From assembly GCF_900102265.1 (NCBI RefSeq), contig NZ_FNBH01000002.1, positions 124,001 through 188,000 on the forward strand: a stretch of 64,000 bases of DNA, given 5' to 3'. Shown here piece after piece: positions 8,782-19,248 of the stretch (the stretch's first letter is position 1; each line of letters starts with the position of its first letter). Under the pieces are notes generated by a model that had not been told where the DNA came from, searched no databases, and worked only from the letters and a program-made list of their open reading frames with translations. Position numbers and translations under genes: made by a program. Source of the stretch: Epilithonimonas hungarica (GTDB lineage Bacteria > Bacteroidota > Bacteroidia > Flavobacteriales > Weeksellaceae).

Positions 8782-10176
8782 TTAAATTTTAGTTTTTGCT
8801 ACTTGAGCCATCAGTTCTGCCTCTACAACAACACTGTCTCCGACATAACCGTAACCTTGCATATGCACAATTCCTCTTCTGATAGGTTCTATCAACTCGA
8901 TTTTGAAAATCACCTGATCTCCCGGAACTACTTTTTTCTTGAATTTCACATTATCCATTTTCACAAAATAAGTAGAATAATTTTCAGGATCCGGAACATT
9001 GGCCAATACCAGAATCCCTCCAACCTGGGCCATAGCTTCTATCTGTAAAACACCTGGCATAACTGGCTCTTTTGGAAAATGTCCTACGAAGAAAGGTTCA
9101 TTCATAGAAACATTTTTAAGTCCCACAACATGGGTATCTGATAATTCCAAAATCTTATCTACCAACAAAAACGGAGGCCTGTGCGGTAATAATCTCATGA
9201 TCCCGTTGATATCGAAAACAGGCTCCGCTTTCAAATCAAAATCTGGAACGTTCTTTCTTTTTTGCAATTTGTATTGTCTGTTTAGTTTTTTAGCAAACTG
9301 AGTGTTTACAAAGTGTCCCGGTTTGTTAGCAATAACTCTACCTTTGATCCTAACTCCAACCAAGGCCAGATCGCCAATAACATCAAGTAATTTATGACGA
9401 GCAGCTTCATTGGTATAATTAAGGGTCAGATTATCCAGAATACCATTTGGACGAATAGAAACTTCGTCTTTTCCGAAAGCAACCTTCAGTTTTTCCAAAG
9501 TTTCTGGCGTCAATTCTTTATCAACATAGACAATAGCATTACTAATATCTCCACCTTTGATAAGATTGGCATCCAAAAGTTGTTCTAATTCATGTAAAAA
9601 GCTGAATGTTCTTGCAGACGCAATCTCATCCTTGAATTCTGATAGATTTTTCATACTGGCATTTTGGGTCCCCAATACTTTGGTCCCAAAATCCACCATT
9701 GTTGTAATCTCATAATCGTCAGCAGGAATCACTGTCAGTTCAGAACCTGTAGAAGGGTCGATGTAATTCATCACTTCTTTGATGACAAGATATTCTCTTG
9801 GAAGTTCCTGCTCCTGAACTCCAACTTTCTCTATTGCTTCTACAAAAAACTTGGAAGAACCATCCAAAATAGGTGGTTCAGCACTGTTCATCTCAAGAAT
9901 AGCATTATCAACATCCATCCCAACCAAAGCGGCCAAAAGATGCTCACAAGTATGGATTTTAACACCCAGCTTTTCAAGTGTAGTTCCTCTTTCCGTAGTG
10001 GTTACATAATTGACATCAGCCTCTACCTGAGGGTGACCTTCGAGATCTGTTCTTACAAATACAAATCCGGTGTTTTCTTTCGCCGGTTTGATTGTCAAAT
10101 TAACCTCTTTTCCTGTGTGAAGACCTATTCCAGATAACTGGATCTCTTCTTTGATTGTTTTTTGTTTATCACTCAT
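8782..10176 (-). CDS. lpxC/fabZ: Bifunctional LpxC deacetylase / FabZ 3-hydroxyacyl-ACP dehydratase
   Basis: A 464-aa fusion typical of Bacteroidota. Residues 1 to about 305 are LpxC, the zinc-dependent UDP-3-O-acyl-GlcNAc deacetylase that commits material to lipid A. Zinc and catalytic residues are visible in HTCEHLLAAL, in HKLLDVIGDLAL and in the final GH before FVNT. From about residue 325 the FabZ domain begins: MRLLPHRPPFLLVDKI, then the active-site His in GHFPKEPVMPGVLQIEAMAQ with its Glu. FabZ dehydrates 3-hydroxyacyl-ACP for fatty acid elongation, so one protein handles both fates of the shared 3-hydroxyacyl-ACP pool. It lies between lpxD and lpxA. Confidence 0.97.
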   Translation of the reverse strand: MSDKQKTIKEEIQLSGIGLHTGKEVNLTIKPAKENTGFVFVRTDLEGHPQVEADVNYVTTTERGTTLEKLGVKIHTCEHLLAALVGMDVDNAILEMNSAEPPILDGSSKFFVEAIEKVGVQEQELPREYLVIKEVMNYIDPSTGSELTVIPADDYEITTMVDFGTKVLGTQNASMKNLSEFKDEIASARTFSFLHELEQLLDANLIKGGDISNAIVYVDKELTPETLEKLKVAFGKDEVSIRPNGILDNLTLNYTNEAARHKLLDVIGDLALVGVRIKGRVIANKPGHFVNTQFAKKLNRQYKLQKRKNVPDFDLKAEPVFDINGIMRLLPHRPPFLLVDKILELSDTHVVGLKNVSMNEPFFVGHFPKEPVMPGVLQIEAMAQVGGILVLANVPDPENYSTYFVKMDNVKFKKKVVPGDQVIFKIELIEPIRRGIVHMQGYGYVGDSVVVEAELMAQVAKTKI

Positions 10177-10221
10177 TGTATTAGTTTTGAGGTGGAAGAA
10201 TGACTTCTTTGCCTGATACCT

Positions 10222-11241
10222 TTACTCTGATTTTTTATTTTCTAAATCGTTTATTCTCTTAACTATCTCTGTAAAATTACGGAAATGCACATAGTTTCTT
10301 CTGTAATCGCTGTAATTGATTGCAGGCGAACCATAGAGCGTTTCCCCGTCTTTTGCAGAAGAATTGACGCCACTCTGGGCCTGAATTTTAACTTGATTCC
10401 CTATTTTGATATGACCGACAATTCCTACTTGTCCGCCAATCTGATTCCAATCTCCGATAACTGTAGAACCTGCTATTCCTGCCTGGGAAGCAATCACATT
10501 GTTCTGACCGATCTTCACGTTATGTGCGATTTGAATCAAATTATCGATCTTAGTTCCTTTTCCAATAATCGTAGAACCTATTGTGGCTCTATCAATACTG
10601 CAATTGGAACCGATCTCTACATCATCTTCGATAATGACATTTCCTAATTGAGGAATTTTCTTGAAACCTTCAGCAGTTGGCTGGAAACCGAATCCATCTC
10701 CCCCAACAACCGTATTGGAATGAATGACACAATTATCACCAACAATACAATAATCATATATTCTTGCGCCGCTGTCAATTTTGCAATTTTTTCCGATCTT
10801 CACACCTTTTCCGATGTAAACGTGTGGAAAAATCTGTGTTCCGTCTCCAATAATTGCTTTCTCAGAAACATATGTAAATGCACCAATATAAACATCCTCG
10901 CCTACTTTTGCAGTCTCATGGAAAAATGAACCAGCTTCTATCCCTGTCCTTCTCCCTTGCATCTCTTGATAAAGATTCATCAAAACCTGAAAGGAAAGAT
11001 AAGCATCTTCCACAACAATGATCACAGGTTTGTAATCTCTGTCCTCTATAAGATTTTCAGAAACTATCAAAACCGCACATTCCGTCGTATCGATATGATT
11101 GGAAAAACGACTTTGACCAACGAAAGACAAATGTCCCTGCTGACCATTTTCTATCGGCGAAACTCCTGTAATAACAGTCTTTCCATCGCCGATTATTTTG
11201 CCGTTTATTAATCCTGCAATTTGTTCTGCGCTAAATTCCAT
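10222..11241 (-). CDS. lpxD: UDP-3-O-(3-hydroxyacyl)glucosamine N-acyltransferase
   Basis: Third step of lipid A synthesis, N-acylation of UDP-3-O-acyl-glucosamine. From the ATG at 11241 it is 339 aa. A TTG three codons upstream (11250) is excluded because it lies inside a perfect -7 promoter box. The N-terminal uridine-binding domain covers about residues 1-100. Beta-helix hexapeptides then run to about 320, with the canonical GGDGFGFQPT loop and the catalytic His in NLIQIAHNVKIG. A helical tail ends in FRNFTEIVKRINDLE. It heads the lpxD-lpxC/fabZ-lpxA-efp operon. Its mRNA leader would be only a few bases long. Confidence 0.95.
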   Translation of the reverse strand: MEFSAEQIAGLINGKIIGDGKTVITGVSPIENGQQGHLSFVGQSRFSNHIDTTECAVLIVSENLIEDRDYKPVIIVVEDAYLSFQVLMNLYQEMQGRRTGIEAGSFFHETAKVGEDVYIGAFTYVSEKAIIGDGTQIFPHVYIGKGVKIGKNCKIDSGARIYDYCIVGDNCVIHSNTVVGGDGFGFQPTAEGFKKIPQLGNVIIEDDVEIGSNCSIDRATIGSTIIGKGTKIDNLIQIAHNVKIGQNNVIASQAGIAGSTVIGDWNQIGGQVGIVGHIKIGNQVKIQAQSGVNSSAKDGETLYGSPAINYSDYRRNYVHFRNFTEIVKRINDLENKKSE

Positions 11242-11247
11242 AGTTTG

Positions 11248-11255
11248 CAAAGATA
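11248..11255 (-). promoter_or_regulatory. -7 element immediately upstream of lpxD
   Basis: The minus strand reads TATCTTTG followed by CAAACTATGG, where the ATG is the lpxD start. Transcription from this box would begin within a few bases of the ATG, making a leaderless or nearly leaderless mRNA. No TTG at the correct -33 distance was found. Confidence 0.5.
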
Positions 11256-11314
11256 AATATTTTATTAATTATCTTTTAATTTTTTATAACGAATCAAGGT
11301 TACTTTTACCTTAC

Positions 11315-12529
11315 TTATAATATTTCCCGGGGGAAATAAATGATATATTTCTTGGTTGCATTCTCCATACAGCCGAATAATATCTGATTTTCAGATTCTT
11401 CAAGCTTCATAGTCTGTCCGGTTTTGTCCATCAGATAAATCGGCTGTTTCTCTGTATCATAAGGCAGTAATGAACGAGAAATCTGCCCGACCAATTCTTC
11501 TCCGTTCTTTATATTGAAGTATTGGTTGACTTTTTCTACCTTTTGTTTCAAAAAATCTTCAGAAAATGGTTTTGATGAAATAATACTTTTCGGAAACTCT
11601 CTGTAAATAACTGTTCTGCAAAGTTTTGACAAAATAAAATCTTCATTCTCCGTCCAGACTTTTATAGCCTGGAAAACATCCATATCATCCAGCATTGTAA
11701 ATCTTCTGATGTCTTCTTCCGTTGCTTCATCGAATTTATTCTTAACCAAGAAATATTTCAAATTTGAAGGCGCTTCCAAATCGAAGTTTTTTGAAACCAG
11801 ATATTTGGCCCTGTTAAGGATCTGAACCAAAATATGTTCTCCCAAAGCCGCAGTCTTATGATAATAAACCTGCCAATACATAAACATTCTTGCTGTCAGA
11901 TAATTTTCTATCGAATAAATTCCTTTTGCGTCGATGACGAGTTTTTCATCACTTACATTCATCATAGAAATGATTCTTTCCACATTCACGCTTCCTTCGG
12001 AAACTCCTGTATAGAAACTGTCACGTTTGAGATAATCCATTCTGTCAACGTCCAATTGAGATGAGATCAACTGATTGAAAAACGGCCTGTGATATTTCCC
12101 TTGAAACATTTCGATTGCCAGATCCAGTTTTCCTTTGAATTCCTTGTTCAAACGGTTCATTAACAGAATCGAAATTTTCTCGTGATGCCAATCATCCATC
12201 AACATATTTTCCAAAGCGTGCGAGAACGGACCGTGCCCAATATCGTGAAGCAAAATCGCCAGCATCGCTGCTTTTTCTTCTTCTTTTGACACTTTCACAC
12301 CTTTCAATTTCAAGGTTTCCAATGCTTTGAACATTAGATTCATGGCGCCAAGAGCATGGTGAAATCTTGTATGTTTTGCACCGGGAAAAATAAGGGAAAG
12401 AAGTCCGGTTTGGGAAATCCTTCTGAGTCTTTGGAAATAAGGATGTTCTATAATATCGAACAAAATCTCGTGAGGAATTTTGATAAAACCGTGAACCGGG
12501 TCGTTGATGATCTTGAGTTTATTCTGCAC
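11315..12529 (-). CDS. HD-domain phosphohydrolase (dGTPase-like)
   Basis: A 404-aa cytoplasmic metal-dependent phosphohydrolase. HD-superfamily residues are visible as HTRFHHALGAMNL, then HDIGHGPFSHALE (the HD pair) and LDVDRMDYLKRDSFYTG carrying the last Asp. The family resembles deoxynucleotide triphosphohydrolases; the substrate is unproven. The start is GTG at 12529 because an in-frame TAA lies two codons upstream and the conserved KLKIINDPVHGFI segment begins four residues later. A -7 box on the minus strand (12552-12559) supports this start. It lies 64 bp upstream of the lpxD operon, a neighbourhood I recall as conserved in Bacteroidota. It is divergent from the orphan gene at 12692. 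Confidence 0.9.
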   Translation of the reverse strand: MQNKLKIINDPVHGFIKIPHEILFDIIEHPYFQRLRRISQTGLLSLIFPGAKHTRFHHALGAMNLMFKALETLKLKGVKVSKEEEKAAMLAILLHDIGHGPFSHALENMLMDDWHHEKISILLMNRLNKEFKGKLDLAIEMFQGKYHRPFFNQLISSQLDVDRMDYLKRDSFYTGVSEGSVNVERIISMMNVSDEKLVIDAKGIYSIENYLTARMFMYWQVYYHKTAALGEHILVQILNRAKYLVSKNFDLEAPSNLKYFLVKNKFDEATEEDIRRFTMLDDMDVFQAIKVWTENEDFILSKLCRTVIYREFPKSIISSKPFSEDFLKQKVEKVNQYFNIKNGEELVGQISRSLLPYDTEKQPIYLMDKTGQTMKLEESENQILFGCMENATKKYIIYFPREIL

Positions 12530-12551
12530 CTTTTATAGTTGATGATTGATA

Positions 12552-12559
12552 CAAAAATA
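12552..12559 (-). promoter_or_regulatory. -7 element for the HD-hydrolase gene
   Basis: The minus strand reads TATTTTTG, a perfect TAnnTTTG match 22 bp upstream of the GTG start. No good -33 TTG was found. Confidence 0.45.
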
Positions 12560-12628
12560 AGGAAATTAAAATGGTTTTATGTAATAAATAATAGGATGAA
12601 AATTTAATTTTAAACAATCAATTTCAAA

Positions 12629-12658
12629 TTGAAATTTTAAAATATGTTTGTATATTTG
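12629..12658 (+). promoter_or_regulatory. Promoter of the orphan gene at 12692
   Basis: TTG at 12629-12631 and TATATTTG at 12651-12658, 19 bp apart, match the Bacteroidota -33/-7 pattern. The transcript would begin about 25-30 bases before the ATG. Confidence 0.62.
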
Positions 12659-12691
12659 AAAGTAACTATAATCATAAAACTCACAATATAA

Positions 12692-13258
12692 ATGGGATTA
12701 TACATTTCTTCATTACAGCATATTCCAGAAAATGCAAATCGAAATTATTTTATTTACTTATTAGATTATGGATGGAATGAACCTTTAATTGAAGCTTTAG
12801 AAAAAAATTATGATAGAATGGCTCAATTTGCTGCAGAAAATAATGCTGTTGTAATTAAGGGAACTAGAAAAGTACACTTTGAAGATGAAGTACTATCTTG
12901 GCATAATATAAATGGTGAAAATGCAGAAAAAATATTACCTGCAATTTTAATAACAAATAGACATCCAGCAAAATTTAAGGAGTCTTTCGGTACAAATCGT
13001 TCAGAGGAAATCGAAAATGATTTAAAAATGATTTTAATTCCATTAAAAAAGTTTTGTCAAACCACTACAGATGTAACTGAATTAATATCAAAATTATTCA
13101 ATGATATCCGTCAACAAAAAGATTTGAATGATTTTAAAATAGCGAAAGAGGTAAAAAAGGGATTTGGAAAAGCTTTGGCTGACTCATTAATATTAGAGCC
13201 TAATTTTAATGGTTTAGGAATTGATTTCAAAAAGATTATTGAATATTTCAAAAAATAA
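12692..13258 (+). CDS. Hypothetical protein, AT-rich orphan gene
   Basis: A 188-aa protein I do not recognise. It has no signal peptide or membrane segment, is charged and mostly helical in its C-terminal half, and has a hydrophobic core start (RNYFIYLLDYGWNEPL). Recognisable but unassigned features are NAVVIKGTRKVHFEDEVLSWH (residues 50-70) and ITNRHPAKF near residue 93, both with histidines that could bind metal or act in catalysis. The C-terminus has FKIAKEVKKGFGKAL and ILEPNFNGLGID. Codon use is strongly A/T-ending and the gene is visibly more AT-rich than the genes on either side. It also faces the opposite strand to its neighbours and has its own promoter. These are signs of lateral acquisition. 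Function unknown. Confidence 0.85.
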   Translation: MGLYISSLQHIPENANRNYFIYLLDYGWNEPLIEALEKNYDRMAQFAAENNAVVIKGTRKVHFEDEVLSWHNINGENAEKILPAILITNRHPAKFKESFGTNRSEEIENDLKMILIPLKKFCQTTTDVTELISKLFNDIRQQKDLNDFKIAKEVKKGFGKALADSLILEPNFNGLGIDFKKIIEYFKK

Positions 13259-13270
13259 TAATTGAAATTC

Positions 13271-14119
13271 TCAAACCAAAATCCTCAAACTCTTCGGCAA
13301 CACTTTAATATGAATCGGCGATTTTATTTTCTTGAATTCACCATCAATATGCCAGGTTTTTGTATTCACTTTGAACTCGATTTCTGAAACCGGAAGATAG
13401 GTCACATAATCATCATCTTTCAGACGTTTTGTAAACATCCTGAAAGCAAAAAACGGAGAATAGGTCAAAGGAAATTTCTTCACCAAAACTAAATCTACTA
13501 AACCATCGCTTTTACTAGCCATCGGTGCAATATAAGCGTTGTTGCCAAATTGACGCGTGTTGGCGATATTCAGCATCAGATATTTACCGTTGTATTGTTT
13601 GTAATTTTCTTCTAAGAATTTGATTTTGATCGGCTTGTATTTGAAAAAAGTCTGGATAGAAACTTTGATATAATTCTTGAAACCACGGCTTGTCTTTTCA
13701 AATTCCTTTACTACTTTCCCGTCAAATCCAGTTCCTGAAACATTGATGGAAAAATTATCATTCACCATAAACGTGTCAATACTTCTGAATTTTTTCTGGT
13801 CTAATTTTTCTAAAAGAATTGAAATATTCTTGTTAAAATTGGTCTCATTGGAAAATCCATTTCCTGAACCTGCCGGAAAAACAGCTAGAATTTTATCTGT
13901 ATTGATGAGCTTTTGCGCCACAACAGAAATAGTTCCGTCACCACCAACAGCCACAAAAACATCCACATCATTCCAATATTTTCTGATGAAATTATCTGTA
14001 TCCTCCAAAGATTTTGAAACGATATAGAGTGGATTTTCAACTTTCTTGGAAAGGCTATCCAAAAAAGGCTGATAGTTTTTCTTTGCAGAATAAGGATTGA
14101 TGATGAAAGCAAACTTCAT
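13271..14119 (-). CDS. Diacylglycerol kinase-family lipid kinase
   Basis: A 282-aa protein of the diacylglycerol kinase catalytic-domain family (YegS/BmrU/DgkB-like), which phosphorylates diacylglycerol or a related lipid with ATP at the inner face of the membrane. The nucleotide-binding motif VGGDGTISVVAQKL is near residue 70. The second conserved block FPAGSGNGFSNE follows at about residue 88. The C-terminal beta-sandwich domain includes GTGFDGKVVKEF and DGLVDLVLVKKF, both characteristic. The N-terminus FAFIINPYSAKK is the usual first strand. It is convergent with the orphan gene (12-bp gap). The lipid substrate cannot be told from sequence. Confidence 0.9.
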   Translation of the reverse strand: MKFAFIINPYSAKKNYQPFLDSLSKKVENPLYIVSKSLEDTDNFIRKYWNDVDVFVAVGGDGTISVVAQKLINTDKILAVFPAGSGNGFSNETNFNKNISILLEKLDQKKFRSIDTFMVNDNFSINVSGTGFDGKVVKEFEKTSRGFKNYIKVSIQTFFKYKPIKIKFLEENYKQYNGKYLMLNIANTRQFGNNAYIAPMASKSDGLVDLVLVKKFPLTYSPFFAFRMFTKRLKDDDYVTYLPVSEIEFKVNTKTWHIDGEFKKIKSPIHIKVLPKSLRILV

Positions 14120-14130
14120 TTTCCAAAAAT

Positions 14131-14162
14131 AAAAATACTCTGAGGATTTCAGAGTATTTTTT
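14131..14162. terminator. Bidirectional hairpin terminator upstream of the lipid kinase
   Basis: AATACTCTGA (14134-14143) pairs with TCAGAGTATT (14149-14158), flanked by poly-A and poly-T. It most likely ends the minus-strand transcript coming from the DUF6526/lipoprotein pair. Confidence 0.8.
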
Positions 14163-14184
14163 TATGAATTATTTTTTATTTGTT

Positions 14185-14299
14185 GGGCTTCGAGAGCCTC
14201 AGCCTGACTGAGATAAAATGACTTCGAGAACTTCAACCTAACAACGTTCGTAATTAAACGTTCATTATTCGAGCTGTCATCCTGAGACTCTTGAAGGAT
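14185..14299. repeat. Dispersed intergenic repeat remnants (family C)
   Basis: The segment GGCTTCGAGAGCCTCAGCCT (14186-14205) recurs almost unchanged at 56584-56603. A second half at 14270-14299 (GTCATCCTGAGACTCTTGAA) has the look of the widespread flavobacterial GTCATCCTGAG...AAGGAT repeats. The 189-bp gap holds these and the terminator; I see no gene in it. Confidence 0.55.
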
Positions 14300-14308
14300 T
14301 TTTAAAGT

Positions 14309-14758
14309 CTAAATTCTTTTATCGTCCGCTTTCCAGTTTTTGATATTCCGTTTGATTTTTGATGATGACCAATCGTTCTGTGCCGTTTGATGCATCAATT
14401 CCATCAAATCTTCATCTTCTGCAAATCTCAATGCAAAAATCTGAGCATAGGAAAATTGATAAGTTGAATTTTCCAATCTATTTCCAGTAAGAGCAAAATA
14501 TCGGAATTTAAATTCATTAATAATAATTCTATCCTGAAGTCCCAAAGCATAATGCTGGCGAAGCATAAATGATAAAACAATCATCAAAACTACAACTGCT
14601 GAAATTGCGCTCCAAATCATTACAAATGAACTGTTATGATTGATATTTTTGAAAACTTGAAATAAAGAAACTATTAACAGGACTAATGAAACAGGATAGA
14701 AAATAAAATGATGTAAAGGATAATACTTCCTGTGATTCTTCAAATTTTGATGACTCAT
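14309..14758 (-). CDS. DUF6526 family membrane protein
   Basis: A 149-aa small inner-membrane protein. Two adjacent transmembrane helices are clear: about residues 18-37 (HFIFYPVSLVLLIVSLFQVF) and 45-66 (FVMIWSAISAVVVLMIVLSF). A cytoplasmic, charged C-terminal half follows with RHYALGLQDRIIINE-like content, FRYFALTGNR and the tail DWSSSKIKRNIKNWKADDKRI. This arrangement matches DUF6526 from recall; no function is known. It follows the lipoprotein gene by a single base (stop TAA then AATG), so the two are translationally coupled and probably functionally linked. Confidence 0.72.
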   Translation of the reverse strand: MSHQNLKNHRKYYPLHHFIFYPVSLVLLIVSLFQVFKNINHNSSFVMIWSAISAVVVLMIVLSFMLRQHYALGLQDRIIINEFKFRYFALTGNRLENSTYQFSYAQIFALRFAEDEDLMELMHQTAQNDWSSSKIKRNIKNWKADDKRI

Positions 14759-14759
14759 T

Positions 14760-15548
14760 TTACTTGATGTTATATTGTTTGACGAACTCTGGTTTCAATT
14801 GGTCTTTGATGTCTTTGAAATTTAAAGTGATGTAAACCACACCCGCTGCATAAGCCGTAATCTCATATTGATTGTATGCAAATGTAATTTTGTCTTGGTC
14901 AAAATAGAAATTATTATTCAGTTCGATCTTATCTACCAAAAGCATTTCTTTTTGCTCAGGTTCATCAAAATGATCTTGAAGAATTTTGTTCCAATTGGCA
15001 CCAGCCGGATCTTTGAAAATATCGGCTTGAGAAATCACTTTGTTATTTTTCAGATCGAAAACTTTATAATTTTCAAAATAATAGCCGTGTGCGCCACCAG
15101 AATATCCACTTCCGGAATATTGCAAAGTCAAGACATCATTTTGATGAGATATCAATTTCATTCCCGAAACCTCATCCCAAGTCTGTTTGAATTCCGGTAA
15201 ATAATCATTCGAATCATCTTTTTTCAACGATTCTTTTTTCAATTTATCAAGAACATCCATCAAAGCTTTCCTGGAATAATCTGCGGAGGTGATATTTGCA
15301 GGTTTGTAGATACTATCCAAGATCGTTTTGTTCGTAATGTTTGGGAATACCAGAACTTGCTTTTCGAAAGACAAGGTCAAAGTTTTCGCGACCTGTAAAG
15401 AATCCTGAACTCTGATAGAATCCACAGTGAATTCATTTTTTGTAACGAGACTGTCAGATTTGGGAGATTCGGAAACATTTTTGTTTTCTGTTTTGTTGCA
15501 AGAGAAAAGCAGAACTCCAAAAGATAAAATTGCGATCAGGTTTTTCAT
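14760..15548 (-). CDS. DUF3298/RsiV-type lipoprotein
   Basis: A 262-aa lipoprotein. The signal sequence MKNLIAILSFGVLLFSC ends in a lipobox with Cys17, so the mature protein is lipid-anchored in the periplasm or outer membrane. After a Ser/Lys-rich linker, the body resembles the DUF4163/DUF3298 pair found in PdaC and RsiV proteins. Supporting segments are LTLSFEKQVLVFPNI, LTLQYSGSGYSGGAHGYYFE (the conserved glycine-rich GGAHG turn) and FAYNQYEITAYAAGVVYI near the C-terminus. The domain may bind lysozyme or peptidoglycan in other species, but no such role is shown here. It is coupled to the DUF6526 gene. Confidence 0.82.
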   Translation of the reverse strand: MKNLIAILSFGVLLFSCNKTENKNVSESPKSDSLVTKNEFTVDSIRVQDSLQVAKTLTLSFEKQVLVFPNITNKTILDSIYKPANITSADYSRKALMDVLDKLKKESLKKDDSNDYLPEFKQTWDEVSGMKLISHQNDVLTLQYSGSGYSGGAHGYYFENYKVFDLKNNKVISQADIFKDPAGANWNKILQDHFDEPEQKEMLLVDKIELNNNFYFDQDKITFAYNQYEITAYAAGVVYITLNFKDIKDQLKPEFVKQYNIK

Positions 15549-15600
15549 AATGATATTAATTTTGCGTGAAGGAAAATTAAAAATAATTTCTGATTGAGTA

Positions 15601-15630
15601 ACAAAAAACCTTCCAAAATTGGAAGGTTTG
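15601..15630 (-). terminator. Intrinsic terminator after gyrB
   Basis: On the minus strand AAACCTTCC (15621-15629) pairs with GGAAGGTTT (15606-15614) around a 6-base loop and continues into T6. It is 16 bp beyond the gyrB stop. Confidence 0.9.
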
Positions 15631-15645
15631 ATCTATTAATCTGAT

Positions 15646-17592
<1,947 letters not shown>

Positions 17593-17762
17593 TCAAGATA
17601 TAAAACTCAAATTTTCAAATAGTTAGCTTGAGAATTTTCCTTGTTATTTTTCTGTTAATTATTTTATTAAAGCTTACAAATATCGTTAAAATAATCGAGA
17701 TATGAAAGCTTTAAAAGCTACTAAAAAAGATAAGTTTTTAACAGTGATGTTTGAAAATTTTG

Positions 17763-17803
17763 AATAAAAAAAATCGAACTATAAAAAGCTCGATTCTTTA
17801 ATT
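17763..17803 (-). terminator. Intrinsic terminator after gltD
   Basis: On the minus strand AATCGAGC pairs with GTTCGATT across an 8- to 9-base loop, followed by T7. It ends the gltB-gltD transcript. The remainder of the 17581-17820 gap is AT-rich and should hold the gyrB promoter, though I see no perfect -33/-7 pair. Confidence 0.82.
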
Positions 17804-17820
17804 TAATATTTACAAAAGTT

Positions 17821-19248
17821 TTAACTCTTCAAAAACTCATCCACTTTTTTTGCACAATCTCTTCCTTCCGCAATGGCCCAAACAACAAGACTCTGTCCTT
17901 TTCTTGCATCACCACAAGAGAAATATTTGGTTTGATTGGTTCGGAATTCTTTATTATTTCCAATCAGGTTTCCTTTTGGGTCAAGATTGATATCCAAAGC
18001 TTCCACCAAACCTTTCTGCTCTACGTGCGTATAACCTAAAGCAATGAAAGCATAATCACATTCGATGACAAATTCCGAGTTCGGTTTTTCTGTGTAGAGA
18101 TTCCATTTTCCGTCGGCATCTTTTGTCCATTCAGCCTCTACTAAGCGAACACCTTTAAGATTTCCTTTCTCATCTTTCACAAATTCTTTTGAGTTGACAG
18201 ACCATCTTCTTTCACAACCTTCTTCGTGAGACGACGTAACCTGCAAAGTCATCGGCATTGTTGGCCAGGGCATTGTCTCATCACGTTTTGTGGGCTGCAT
18301 CGGCTTGTAATAGATCTGATAAACAATTTCCGCACCTTGACGATTCGAAGTTCCGATACAATCCGAACCCGTGTCTCCACCTCCAATCACAACCACTTTT
18401 TTTCCTTTGACATTCAGTTCTTCTTCATCAAAATCAATCCCGCTTACTTTTTTATTATTCTGGACCAGAAAATCCATTGCGTAATGTACACCTTTCGCAT
18501 CACGATTCGGGAGCATCAGATCTCGCGGAACCGTACTTCCCAAAGCCAAAACAACCGCATCAAAATTCCTGTTCAATTCTTCGATGGAATAATTGACACC
18601 AACATTGACATTAGTTTTAAACTCAACACCTTCCTGCTGCATCCACTGAACACGGCGTTCAACAATATTTTTATCGAGTTTAAAATCGGGAATTCCAAAC
18701 CTCAACAAACCACCAATCTCAGAATCTCTTTCAAAAACCGTCACCTGATGACCAGCCTGATTCAACTGATAAGCTGAGGCCAGACCAGCTGGGCCAGAAC
18801 CAATAACCGCGACCTTTTTATCTGTTCTAAACTGAGGTACTATTGGTTTTGCAAATCCTTGTTCAAAAGCTATTTCGATAATATTTTTTTCAATTTCCTC
18901 AATCGCGACTGGGAGATTATTAATTCCCAAAACACAAGCCCCTTCGCAAGGCGCAGGACAAATTCTTCCCGTAAATTCAGGGAAATTATTAGTTGAAGTT
19001 AAAATATGATAGGCCTTTTCCCATTGCTTTTTATAAACTGCATCATTGAATTCCGGAATCACATTTCCCAACGGACAACCGCTCTGACAAAACGGAACAC
19101 CACAATCCATACATCTTGCGGACTGCTCTGCTAGAAGCTTTTCAGAAGTCGGTTCATAGAATTCTTTATAATTCTTCAACCTTTCTGAAACCGGAAGTTT
19201 CGCTGGCAAACTTCTGTCATATATCAAAAAACCATCCGTCTTTCCCAT
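17821..19248 (-). CDS. gltD: Glutamate synthase small subunit
   Basis: The beta subunit of NADPH-GOGAT, which feeds electrons from NADPH to the large subunit for glutamate synthesis. It is 475 aa. The N-terminal iron-sulfur cysteines are in CMDCGVPFCQSGCPLGN and RICPAPCEGACVLG. The FAD-binding GSGPAGLASAYQL is at about residues 150-162, and the NADPH-binding VVIGGGDTGSDCIGTSNRQGA is near 290-310. The C-terminal FSCGDARKGQSLVVWAIAEG closes the FAD domain. It overlaps the gltB stop by one base (TAATG), giving tight translational coupling and the equal amounts of subunits the complex needs. Confidence 0.97.
   Translation of the reverse strand: MGKTDGFLIYDRSLPAKLPVSERLKNYKEFYEPTSEKLLAEQSARCMDCGVPFCQSGCPLGNVIPEFNDAVYKKQWEKAYHILTSTNNFPEFTGRICPAPCEGACVLGINNLPVAIEEIEKNIIEIAFEQGFAKPIVPQFRTDKKVAVIGSGPAGLASAYQLNQAGHQVTVFERDSEIGGLLRFGIPDFKLDKNIVERRVQWMQQEGVEFKTNVNVGVNYSIEELNRNFDAVVLALGSTVPRDLMLPNRDAKGVHYAMDFLVQNNKKVSGIDFDEEELNVKGKKVVVIGGGDTGSDCIGTSNRQGAEIVYQIYYKPMQPTKRDETMPWPTMPMTLQVTSSHEEGCERRWSVNSKEFVKDEKGNLKGVRLVEAEWTKDADGKWNLYTEKPNSEFVIECDYAFIALGYTHVEQKGLVEALDINLDPKGNLIGNNKEFRTNQTKYFSCGDARKGQSLVVWAIAEGRDCAKKVDEFLKS

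Noticed and set aside
8296-9048. A 250-aa plus-strand reading frame opposite lpxA and lpxC-fabZ
   Set aside because: It lies antisense to two well-supported genes with conserved active sites; its protein is Cys/Ile/Tyr-rich with no motif, as expected from antisense of hexapeptide repeats.
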